From Stictocephala bisonia (taxonomy: Eukaryota; Arthropoda; Insecta; Hemiptera; Membracidae): a DNA stretch of 64,000 nucleotides. Below the pieces are notes generated by a model, which searched no databases, was not told the origin of the DNA, and saw only the letters and a program-made list of their open reading frames with translations. The DNA is taken from assembly GCA_035578905.1 (NCBI GenBank), contig JAQJVL010000173.1:1418081-1482080 (forward strand). Reading direction: 5' to 3'. The position numbers and the translations under genes are program-made. This document shows positions 47,800 through 57,905 of the stretch, piece by piece (position 1 is the stretch's first letter; each line of letters begins with the position of its first letter).

Positions 47800-49730
47800 G
47801 TTAGTCTGCCTTGGACTTTACCATTAATATAAAGCATAGTATATTTTAACAAATGTTGACTGGGTGACATAGGGGGGGGGGGGAGACAGGTCAGAGTCCA
47901 GGAGATATTTAATGTACTTGAAACCCCCCACATTTCAATGAATTATTCAAGTCCCTTCCTGGATATTTTGAAGCCTCAAAACGCGATTTAAGATCATTTT
48001 AATGTTATTAAATTTTTTCATGTATTTTCATTTCTTAATGCACCTGTAAGAATATTTTGTTGGTAAACTAAGTTTTCGTTTTAACTTATCTTAAAGAAAA
48101 ACTAATTAACATAAGATAGTTTGAATTTGTTACTGTGACTCATTAATTTCACATTAACAAATCCTTTGTTTTGTACTTTTTACAAAGCTTAAAAGTGTAA
48201 TAATTTGCATGTGGCCAAATTTTCAATTTTGTAGAAGTTCACAAAAGAAGTTGATGATTTTGTCACTTAAAAATTGTTCAGCACAAGCTACCTCCACTGG
48301 GGGAAAAACTATTGGAAAATGTTATTTTGCACTGATATAAAATGAACAGATATCTTGAATTTTCCTGACAGTCCTAATTTTGGAAATGGTCCCAAAATTT
48401 TCAGAGACCCATTGGGGTGGTAGTTTGTGCCGATAATTTATTTCAGATTACAACAAAACAATGTTAAAATTTGTTGAATATATAACACAATTTTAACATA
48501 GAATTGGATTATATCCATTAAGCAGTAAAATTAATATTTGATCTACTGTGTAAAAATTTCTATTATTTTTTTATCAAAATACCCTATTCAAGCCACTTTT
48601 TACAATTTACACAAGCCACCAGTAAGTCTATAAAACACTACGAAAAGTTAAGGATGTCCCAAATTTTTCTCAGAGAAATATTGTGAAATTTTTAATCTTA
48701 TATGATTCAACATAAAAATCAGCAGACTTCTTTGATGAATAAAACTTTTCTAATTTTATACTAAACATCACCACTGAATCACATTCTACACGGGTTCTTT
48801 TTAATTTCCTCAATTTTATGTAAAGTGGTAATTTTCATTTCATCTTAACATGAATTAGATCAATTTACATTTCCCATACTGTTTATAAAATGACAGTTTA
48901 CATCTTTATACATGTACTGCCATTATCTACTTTATCATAATTATATATATACATCAAGTTTCTCTACACCTGTAAGAGTTTGTACAGTGAAACTTGGTAA
49001 AAATAATCTTTTTAGGCTCTAGATGTATATTTAGGAATAATTTAAAAATATTTTCTCTAAAAGATTTAAAATAAGGTTGATAGTAAATATTTTGATATCG
49101 GTAAATCAGAGCATTTGTTAACATTCACCACACGAATGAGAAAGCTTGGAATATTAAAAAATCCCTAAAGGAAATTACAATAAATTACCATTTAAAAAAT
49201 TAATATTGTATATATTTCTCAATATTTGACTGCTTTTTAAATTGAAAACAATAAAAATCTGTCAAAGAATTCTGTTTATTTTTTGAAATTATCATCATAA
49301 GAACAAAATATTGTTGTAATTTTCTGTGATCATTTTACCGAATTTCATTACAGTGATGAAATATTATATTGATATGTTAAAGAATGCCATGCTTTAATGT
49401 TCTTATCAATTTAAAAACATTAATAATAACTTGATTTCAAAAAGGATTTTAGCCATTGTTCGTATTCTAGATGAATTAGTCTTAGGAAACTTATTGGTTA
49501 AATTTTCATAAGTTTTTTTACCAATTCATTTTATTATCATTATAGTTTTGTCAACTATATTTTTAAAATGAAATAATGGTTTATTTTCAATAAAAAAATC
49601 AACATACTTACCACCATCCTTAACCAGTTGCAGTGGTTTAGCAATACATAAAAAATACAAAGCTTAGATTCTACCTTAATAACAAAAAGTATTTTAGTTT
49701 GTTAGAGCCCAGCTTCATAAGCTTTGTTTT

Positions 49731-49873
49731 AGTTCGATCTCAGAGTCGTAACAAATTTTGAAAAGGATCAGCTGATATCCACTGGCTGTTCATTTGTCAT
49801 TGGGCTGCTGAATCCATATTAGCCCATATCTTGACGATCAGTGTCTTAAGAATAGAAATAAATAAATAAATAA
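49731..49873 (+). mobile_element. SINE copy with internal deletion
   Basis: It contains AGTTCGATCTCAGAGTCGTA, GGATCAGCTGATATCC, CTGTTCATTTGTCATTGGGC, then jumps to ATCCATATTAGCCCATATC and ends in (AAAT)n. Relative to the copy at 44122 a block of about 95 bp is missing. Confidence 0.75.
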
Positions 49874-50337
49874 TGTGACAGGCCTGTGCAGGATCTTAAC
49901 TAAAAGAGAGTGTACATAACAATAACAAAGTAAAGAATAATAGATAATCGCCTCGTTAAATAAAAGGTAAAACTTGTTTCTAAATAAGTAAAGATGTGAG
50001 ATTAAAACTAAAATAATAAATAATGCTATAGCACTCACTAAAAAATTATTGAACGAATATATTTAATAAATTTCGGAAAAGGGAAAACAACAAGAAAAAC
50101 ATAAGCCTAATTATATTACACATACGTATAATATTATTACAAATAATTATTTAAACTTATTAACAATCAGTATGTCACTAAATTAGACTACCTCAGGATA
50201 TGTATGTGTAATAGTTGTGACATGTCTTCAAAATAAAAAAAGCAATTTTTTTACTTTATTTCTATACTTAATCAGTTATCTACACAATTTATAGTTAGCT
50301 GACATTTCATTAAACATCCTGCACCTAAAAAAATTTT

Positions 50338-50566
50338 TGTTATTTATTTTTTTATCCTTAAGACGATTGTCAAGATATGAGAGAGTATGGATTTCGAATG
50401 AGTGTGATGAGTGTAAATGAGCGAATGTAGTCATTGTTAAAAACTAAGGCCAATTCTTTAGAAAGTGTCATTAATTAATAGCCCAAAGACAAATGAACAG
50501 CCGGTGGATATCGGCTGATCCCTTTCAAAATGTGTTACGACTCACCATGGGATCGAACTAAGGACC
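50338..50566 (-). mobile_element. SINE copy, minus strand
   Basis: On the minus strand it reads TAGTTCGATCCCATGGTGAG (box B-like head), GGATCAGCCGATATCCACC, CAATGACTACATTCGCTC, then TCTTGACAATCGTC and an A/AAAT-rich tail at the low-coordinate end. Nearly the full body is present. Confidence 0.78.
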
Positions 50567-50749
50567 TTTTTTATAGCTTATGAGTTTCTTGACATCAAGG
50601 AATTTGAGACTTTTGGTTTTCTTATTAAAATAACTGATATTCTGCGTGTGACATGACTGTGTATTATAAGTTAGGTTCCATTATTGACACTACGAATGAA
50701 GAAAGTTTTAGAACTTTGTAGATTTATAAATATCTTGGCACTGATAGTT

Positions 50750-50932
50750 ATTCTAGTTTGTAACAATCAAACAGTGAGATCACAAAATGTCCCGTGGTAT
50801 TTAAGAGGCCTATTCTAGTTTGTAACAATCAAACAGTGAGATCACAAAATGCCCCGTGTTATTTAAGATGCCTATTCTAGTTGTAACAATCAAACAGTGT
50901 AATCACAAAATGTCCCGTGGTATTTAAGAGGC
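50750..50932. repeat. Three tandem copies of a 61-62-bp unit
   Basis: TATTCTAG starts at 50750, 50811 and 50873. Each unit contains TAACAATCAAACAGTG, ATCACAAAATG and CCCGTG.TATTTAAGA. Confidence 0.92.
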
Positions 50933-50935
50933 CTC

Positions 50936-51728
50936 TCTGTGCGTTAAGATAGCTACCCCGGGCGTTTGTGCAGCCTTTCTGCTGGTAATTGGAAACTTGA
51001 AAACCAGAGCTTAGCCAAAGGAGCTCAAGGGTTGAAAGTGAAAGAGGAAAAAGGAGGGGGGGAGTGGAGGGAGAGCTTGGGCGGCTTCTTTTGTGTTCTC
51101 ATTGTTCTATAAATTGCCATAAGGCTGATATGTGGGAAAATACTTGTTTGGATAAAATATCTAGTTTCATTTTTGGCTATGTATAATGTTTTTAATTTAT
51201 GACAATGGAAATCATTACTTTAATGATTTACTCTTAGTAATTAATATTTTAGTCTTTTATATTTATATTTTGTCTTTCAACACCAACAGGATTGAAGCAC
51301 TAAGCTAATACTTTTGCTTTGAATTCAGAATGTAGTAATGTAGGTATTAGGACAGCAAATTTAGTTACAACTTAATTGCATTTCTCAAAAGGAAGCTGTC
51401 AGTGATTTTATTACTAAATTAAATCCTCAAAGGTATTGCAGCGAATAAATATTCTACCTCATCATCAAAGCTTAGATTTTCTAATGCATTTCAATGTTTA
51501 GTTAACTAAAACAAAATTGCCTATGTACATTAATCAGACTAAAATATGTTCCATATAAAGCATTTTTCATCTTTTGGAGGGGGTTTGTTTTGCATAACTA
51601 GCAGTCTTCGAGCATTAGAGTGTTAGAGGACATTTACAACATAATCACTTATATATGAGCTATTTACCAAGCATTTGAAGGAAAGATTAATTGATTTTAT
51701 ATGGAATTTTTATGACATTATTAGGTAC
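50936..51728. other. Unassigned intronic sequence
   Basis: A G-rich stretch at 51040-51080, otherwise AT-rich. No gene is seen. Confidence 0.4.
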
Positions 51729-52133
51729 TAGCTGTACTCACCTGCTTAGGTCATAATATTGAGTTTGATTATACAATAAAAATGTGCACAAGCTTTCAGT
51801 TTACACAGTATTCGATTTATATCCAATTTAAAACAGCTGATGTTATGTATAGTATAATTTACTGGTATACTCAATCATTATTAATTTTAAAAGTTTAACC
51901 AACCACAATTTATTTCATTTAACAGCTGTCTTTCAAATAAATCAATCAATTAATATAGCTTGTAAGAATACCATAGGAATTTTGGAGGCCAGTGGGATGG
52001 AGTCCCGAGGTCAGAGAGGAAAATCCTTTCTTAGTGAGCCTCTATGAACCAAAGTAAAGCTATGTACAAAATTTCAAGTCAATTGGACGTATAGTTTTGG
52101 AGAAATAGTGAAGAGTGTTAAATGGCTTTTATA
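51729..52133 (+). mobile_element. Degenerate interspersed repeat (CTAGCTG head, TATATA tail)
   Basis: A CTAGCTGTACTCACC head and a tail including AAATTTCAAGTCAATTGGA, CGTATAGTTTTGGAGAAATA and GGCTTTTATATA. It belongs to the same broad kind as 12676-13375. Its TATATA tail is the insertion site of the MITE at 52136. Confidence 0.45.
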
Positions 52134-52135
52134 TA

Positions 52136-52598
52136 CAGTAAGGAAAAAAAAAATATGGAAACACTTTCACAACTTTTGTATGACTTCACTTGTAAAAATG
52201 AAATCTTGTACATGATCATGGTTACAAAGAACATACTTTTTGACGCCTTTAGCGACATTTCATCTTTTCAGGGGGACTGCCCACAAGGAGTTGAATGAAA
52301 ATCTTCAACGTAAGTTTATGTCAAGTTTGGTATCAAATGAAAGGTCTATTCAAGAGAAATTAATCGCCGCAAACCGGACTTCGAAAAGTTTATCCTTTCC
52401 AAAGTAGCAGTCATTTGAAGTTGAAAGTAACTGATTTGAACAATATTATTTCTCCGCTAATTAATTGTTTTAAGTAAATTATTTTGATCAAAAGTTATAT
52501 TTTATGGGAAACAATTATAAAAAAAACTAAACTATTAAATTATCTATGGGAAAAAATAACGTTGTTATGAAAGTGTTTCCATATTTTTTTTCATCCTG
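52136..52598. mobile_element. TA-flanked MITE, Tc1/mariner-type (463 bp)
   Basis: It starts CAGTAAGGAAAAAAAAAATA and ends TATTTTTTTTCATCCTG. About 38-bp inverted ends share ATATGGAAACACTTTCA. TA duplications are at 52134-52135 and 52599-52600. No open frame. Confidence 0.85.
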
Positions 52599-53067
52599 TA
52601 TTTCGATTATCATTGACTGTAGAAACAAAAAGACTGTCCACACATATGGGCCCTGTGCTGGTTTTCCTGTTTGATCAAATTAGTTCATGTTTGGTGTTCA
52701 AATGGTACATATGAAAGAAGACAGTACGTAACACGTATCTTAGACAAAGCAATATTATTAAATTATTGAGCACTGAACACAACATTGTGCATAGTCCTCT
52801 AAATATAATCTGCAACAAAATTGATCTTTCGCTTGTCAGCACTTTCTTAAACCTGTGTAGTTTATTTTATTCCAAAACTGTGAAAAAGTATTGAAATCAT
52901 TTATAAAAGAGATATTTCTACTTTGTATCTCCCTAAACTAGTTTAAATCTTCATACTGTATAAGCTAATTCTCCATAAATCATTTATACTATTAAAAATG
53001 TTTAAAACGAATATAACGAGTCAGTTTGCAATATAACAACTGTCGTAATTTCCTTTATTGGTTTCAG

Positions 53068-53222
53068 GAGCAGCCAGTTACGTGACTCCTTATGCTTACG
53101 CCACTCTGCAGCAGTCTGCAGGTCTGCCAACAGCAGCAACCGCAGCTAGTGCCTTCACGGGGCTCTCCCCCTACACCGCAGCAGCGGCCCAGGCCACGCT
53201 CCAAGAGGCCAGGCTTCAGTGA
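53068..53222 (+). CDS. RBM24: RBM24/RBM38-type RNA-binding protein, terminal coding exon
   Basis: The last coding exon, starting after TTGGTTTCAG and ending with TGA at 53220-53222. The first two bases complete a split glycine codon. The frame then reads AASYVTPYAYATLQQSAGLP, TAATAASAFTGLSPYT, four alanines, and QATLQEARLQ-stop. The short basic C-terminus ending in R-L-Q resembles the R-M-Q-type end of vertebrate RBM24/RBM38 and the ARMQ/ARLQ-type end of insect relatives. With the two preceding exons it gives 155 codons including stop, with no frame break. The Tyr/Ala-rich tail is inferred to be a disordered protein-interaction region; the RNA-binding domain lies upstream. Identification rests on recognised family sequence, not on a search. 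Confidence 0.92.
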
Positions 53223-53907
53223 TAACAGACTCTTCTAGCTGAATTAAATTGTTCTTTAGGTAACATAACCAAGTTGTGTCTTCATTGACGCTGAAACAGC
53301 CGTTACTTCTTAGTGAAACAATACGCAGTTTTGAATTTGACTGAAGAAAAACAATATATTGTTATTATTTATAACTTTGTTAATTTTGTTGGCAATCTCG
53401 GTTGTGATCGGTGTGGTCAATCTTGTATGTAAGTTCAGTGAAGTTTACGTCAGGCAACTTTTTTAATATTAGTTACTTATTATTCGTAAATTTATATTCT
53501 TCTTACTGTTCATTTTCATGATGAATAAAACGAATCATCATTTTATTCTTCACTCCACGATATCCCTTTCTTTCTTTTTTATCAGTTTTTAGAGTTCAAT
53601 ATTTGGGTTGTTTTCCTCAACAACTCAGAACTATTAATTTTGTTTAGTTAATAATTAATTATTTAAACTATTTTCTAGCTAATTACCATTGGTTTTAAGG
53701 GCCATAATTTGTTTTACTAATTTATTTTTCTAATTCGATTTTTGAATTACGCTATAAAAAATTATTCAAATTTGCTTGACAGTCTATATTAGCCTTTTTT
53801 ATTCCTTGGCAGTTTTCGAAATGTAAAATAAACGCCCTAAAGCTTTATTAAATTTAAATTATTTCCTCGAAAGTTATTACATTGTATTTTTGTTGAGGAC
53901 TGAATAT

Positions 53908-53916
53908 TTATTTATT
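53908..53916 (+). promoter_or_regulatory. AU-rich element nonamer in the 3' UTR
   Basis: TTATTTATT sits inside TATTTATTTATT, the classical AU-rich nonamer associated with mRNA turnover. RBM38-type proteins are known to bind AU/U-rich 3' UTRs, so autoregulation is possible. The background is AT-rich, so chance occurrence is a real alternative. Confidence 0.35.
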
Positions 53917-54119
53917 AATATATTTTTCTGTTATCAGTTTTCTAGAATTTTAATTTGTTATAAACATTCGATTGTACATTTCAAATACATACTATTTATA
54001 CAATGTTACTTAAAAAGTATAGGCTAATACATTAGATATTTTTCTATAGATCCAACGAGGTTCTATTATTTTGTGTAATGAACTGATTTAATCTTTTTGA
54101 ATATGATCTTAAAGAATTT

Positions 54120-54127
54120 TGTAAATA
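54120..54127 (+). promoter_or_regulatory. Pumilio response element (TGTAAATA)
   Basis: An exact match to the TGTANATA consensus bound by Pumilio/PUF proteins, on the mRNA strand, about 13 nt upstream of the first AATAAA. A second site is at 54287. Confidence 0.4.
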
Positions 54128-54139
54128 GTATTTAGTAAT

Positions 54140-54145
54140 AATAAA
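54140..54145 (+). terminator. Candidate poly(A) signal AATAAA (proximal)
   Basis: The canonical hexamer, about 920 nt after the stop codon, followed by a T-rich stretch. Other AATAAA hexamers exist nearby, so usage is uncertain. Confidence 0.4.
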
Positions 54146-54286
54146 GTTATTGTAATATATTATATTATTCTATATTAACAATGCTTTTGAACTTAAGGGA
54201 TGGCGAACTTTTTATATTATTGGAAGATTGTTAAAATTGTTAACAACCTACCATACCATTGGCTCTGTTATTTCCCAACAACAATC

Positions 54287-54294
54287 TGTACATA
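54287..54294 (+). promoter_or_regulatory. Pumilio response element (TGTACATA)
   Basis: An exact TGTANATA match 9 nt before the second AATAAA (54303). The placement just before a poly(A) signal mirrors the site at 54120. Confidence 0.4.
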
Positions 54295-54302
54295 GTACAA
54301 AT

Positions 54303-54308
54303 AATAAA
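54303..54308 (+). terminator. Candidate poly(A) signal AATAAA (distal)
   Basis: The canonical hexamer about 1.08 kb after the stop codon, immediately preceded by a Pumilio-type motif. Confidence 0.4.
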
Positions 54309-55659
54309 CAATGAGATAACAGGCATATCAATGAATCTCTTAAATTTATTCTTCATCCCTTAACAAGATAAGATGTATCAATCAGCAGTGATTGCTTAGA
54401 GGATAATGGATAGCTATTGAATACTTTATCTTTAGTACTATACTTCTCATAAAACTGATAGCGTCTTATCAGAATTAAGATTTCTTTATGGTGTAGGGGA
54501 GGTCTTTGGGATATGTTATACAGCAAATATATTCTTGTTTCTATTGTACAAAATTTATTTTCTGTTTCAATACTTTTTTGTTTTACTATTATTGAATACT
54601 TCTCCATTTAACCATAGTGTTAGAAATATTTGATTATATTGTACAAACTGATGACCAAAGAAACCCAGAACTATAAGACTTGCAGGTCTATGTCAATTAA
54701 TACTTATTCTACCATATACAATATATTATGTTCTCTTTTTTATGTTTAATGGTTAGGTTGTTTATAAATTTTAAAAGCAGTGCTTGATTTTGATGCAATT
54801 TCACTTTTAGTGATGTATTACACATTATACGTGTAGATTGTGAGTTAATAGCTGTTCTCTTTAGCTGCAATAACTTTAGTAAGAACAAAATAGGACCAGA
54901 ATAGATTTCCTATGTAGAAATTGAGTTTTTCATGTATACAGTTATATTGTACATTTAAGTATTGAAATATGAAACATATATGTTTAAAAATTATTCCTTT
55001 TTAAAATATTTTATAATATTTTTTGCAAATTTATCCCAAGGACATAACACAACCGTTGTATTATCTACTTAGTGTGTCCAAAGAAATAATGTTATTTTCA
55101 AACATAATATATAAAACATGCTGTTTATTATTTTTAAGTACACCGTGATGAAGAAAACAAATTTACTAATGGCCTTTAGTTTCAGTTCATTTATTCTCAT
55201 CAATTTACGAAGGAAAGTCCCTTTTTCAAATAATCGCTTTCTATTCAAAAAAACTGCATTTTCCAATTAAATACTTTACTGATTTCAAATATTATTTTGA
55301 TTTTAGTTTTCATTGCTTGTTTTTTAAATAAATTTAAAGTACTGTACCAATTGTCAATTTTTTAGAAGAAAAGAATTTTCTGGGGTAATTTGTACTCTTT
55401 ATTAAGAATTAAAAAGTCCATGTGCATGGCATTATACTACATAAGGATTTTAATTTTTAATTTTTTATTTTTTAAACATATTTATTCAGATTATTAATTC
55501 AGATTATTATTCAGAATATTAATTCAGAATCAGACAACTGACATTTGGTTCAAATGTGTGTTTTTTCCAAGCGAAATGAATATGTGAGTTTGAATGACAT
55601 GTAGTCTGGTTACTAACTTTATATTAGTTCAACCAACTTGTCCCCAGAAAAGTTTTAAG

Positions 55660-55745
55660 GCCTATTTATTATTGGCCCGGTGACAAATTAACAGTGGTGC
55701 TTATCAGTTGATTCTTTCAAAATTTAATTGTGATTGAACCTTATG
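55660..55745 (-). mobile_element. Diverged SINE remnant
   Basis: ATTGGCCCGGTGACAAATTA, ATCAGTTGATTCTTTCAAAA and TGATTGAACC follow the same order as the minus-strand SINE at 50338-50566, but are strongly mutated. Confidence 0.5.
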
Positions 55746-57137
55746 AAACTGGGTTTAACAAAATTATACTACCAGCCTCAAAAACGTAAATTTTCCTGTT
55801 ATTTCCTTAGAAAGCATAAATTAATACTCAATTTTTGTAAATAATAAAAATGTAAAATACAAAAAAAATCTTTAGAAACATTAATGTCAACAGCTTCATT
55901 GTGTTACTGTTCTAAAAATTAATCAATTCATAACAATCATCTAAACATCTCTTTAGTCTATATTTTCAGAGCATATTGTGTTTTTTTCAACTAATTTACT
56001 GATAATAAAATTTACACTACAAATCAATTCAAGCACTGCTAACAAATACTTTTTTAGTGCCATTGTTGTCAACCAAATCCATGAAGCCATCACTGAATTT
56101 GGCAACATTTTGTAAAAATACCATTAAGGGTTGTAGATTGCTATACATATTAAATTGGCGTAAAGTTACTTTCAGCAATATCATTTATTATAGAGTAATT
56201 TAGTTGTAAGTATTAGCAATAATTTAAGTACATTATTTAATGTAATTTTTTAATTCTAGTCCCTACCTGATGAATAATGTTAGTATTAGAACAGACAGGG
56301 GGTGATACCCGAGTCTTGTTATATTGGAAATCTGTTACCCAAATACTTAGGGAAGCTATTTCCAGTATTTTTATAATAATTTTAGTCGTCTAGTTGATGT
56401 AGTGTATTCCATAAGTATCATAGATTATGGTTTCAATAGAGATGTGCAATACATTCGGTAATACATCTGTTGAAAGACTTATTTCAGTACTGATCGATGC
56501 ATATCAATTTAATGTTATTTTTCAATTCAAAGACCTATCTGTACTTTGGTGCAATATCTCGGCATTGGCAAATTGGTTTATTTATAGTTTAGTATCGATT
56601 TTTCCATATTTTGTATTTTCTTACTGTTATTTTGTATTTTGCATATCTCTATGTTGTAATATTGCTCATTTTGTTATAATAAAATAGTAAGAGCAAATAT
56701 GATTTGCCCCTTGTGATTTGAGAGCAACCGTTATCCTACCGTTGCTCAGCCAGTCCATGTTAGCCCGATTCGTTAGTATTAACATATAAAGTACTTAACG
56801 TCGACCGTCCTGCCTGGCCTTACCAGAGTCCTGTCGAAGCGTACAACAGTCATAAGCAGTGCCTTGTAGTCATGTACAGATACAGCTATCTTCAATCATC
56901 ACTAAATGACCCAATCCGTATCTTACACTCACAATTATTTTAATCAACTCACATCTAATATTATACTATTATTATTATAAATAGGACAAATTGTAGCTAT
57001 ACAATAAAATGTTACTTATAAAGCCTGCAGTGTTTTTTTTTTGTCACTTCTTTTATATTTAATATTTTTAAGGTGACTACATAGAAATCTTAGTTTTGGT
57101 ACAAGCTGAGACATGTATCGTAGAGATATTTGCAAAT

Positions 57138-57206
57138 ATGAGGGTGAGATGAGTGTGATGAGTGTAGATGAGCGAGTAGAGTCATTGTTACTAAGTAAGA
57201 CCTACA
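57138..57206 (-). mobile_element. SINE 3' fragment
   Basis: GATGAGTGTGATGAGTGTAG, ATGAGCGAGTAGAGTCATTG and TTACTAAGTAAGACC match the same part of the SINE at 50338-50566. Confidence 0.65.
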
Positions 57207-57609
57207 GATAGATAAGTAATACCTTCACTACCATGATAAATTGACAACATTCAAGGTAGAAAGAAATGCAAAGCTTGTAGCTTATATCATAAAACAAAAA
57301 AACAAGAAGCTGGATTGCAGCACTTCCCTTTAATCTGATGAGTTGAAGAAATGTATTCCGCAATAAGTGCCTTAACGCATTGGTGACGAACCACAAACTG
57401 GACTCGTTCTGTGTTTAGCATTATTTAAATAGTGAATAAATGCACCAAACAATCAAGTTGTTGAGAGACAACATTTTCACTAGAGAGTACTACCTGTTAT
57501 GAGAAGAACTAGTGGCAAAGAGAAGAACTACAGCTATATACTTCAAAATCGCAGTAGAAAATTCTCCCACTCAGAGTGTTAGTAGTTTTGAACCGGTTTT
57601 GGCCAATAC

Positions 57610-57905
57610 GGTTGCGCCTGAGTAGTCTAGTGGTTAAAATCGTGGCCTCCTGTGCCGAGGGAGTTGGCGGGGTCTGGGTTGGAATCCCAGTCGAGGCACA
57701 AAAAGGTGACTGGTGCAATTGCATTAGAACCATCCTTCCGCGGGTACAGGCCCATATGGCCTGACGAGCCTCAAACTCGTACGATAGAGAACGGTGTGCT
57801 GACACGACAGAATAGCGGTAGGATGCTTCTAATGTAATGTTGACTTTGTAGTCAACTGCACCAGTTATCAGAACAGTTTTGTTCAGTTTTAGCTTGTTAT
57901 TCATG
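57610..57905 (+). mobile_element. tRNA-derived SINE of a second family
   Basis: The first 90 nt are tRNA-like: GCCTGAGTAGTCTAGTGG and TTAAAATCGTGG (D arm/box A), then GGGTTGGAATCCCAG (T arm, box B with one departure) and GTCGAGGCAC. The body continues with CACAAAAAGGTGACTGGTGC to about 57905. The long insert between boxes and poor stems argue against a functional tRNA. The open frames across it on both strands are not genes. Confidence 0.6.

Larger units (their letters stand above)
47800..53067 (+). other. Last intron of the RBM24-like gene (about 5.3 kb)
   Basis: The donor is GTTAGT at 47800 and the acceptor TTTCAG ends at 53067. Phases match (one base before, two after). A long G-run lies at about 47871-47882. 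Positions 47883-49732 are AT-rich and hold nothing I can name. SINE copies, a three-copy 62-bp repeat and a TA-flanked MITE occupy parts of the remainder. Confidence 0.8.
53223..54308 (+). other. Probable 3' UTR of the RBM24-like mRNA
   Basis: AT-rich sequence directly after the stop codon with no further open frame of interest. The end is inferred from AATAAA hexamers at 54140-54145 and 54303-54308. Pumilio-type and AU-rich motifs lie inside it. The real cleavage site is unknown and could be further downstream. Confidence 0.5.
54309..57609. other. Intergenic region downstream of the RBM24-like gene
   Basis: AT-rich, with minus-strand SINE remnants at 55660-55745 and 57138-57206 and a short ATTCAGATT repeat near 55490-55530. 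Open frames of 64-86 codons (for example 56427-56687) lack recognisable features. Confidence 0.45.

Noticed and set aside
47584..47933. 82- and 83-codon frames overlapping the alanine-rich exon
   Set aside because: They are other-frame shadows of exon 47546-47799, created by its GC-rich codons.
57610..57700. A functional tRNA gene
   Set aside because: Boxes A and B are present but the acceptor and T stems do not pair well and extra bases separate the boxes; a SINE head fits better.
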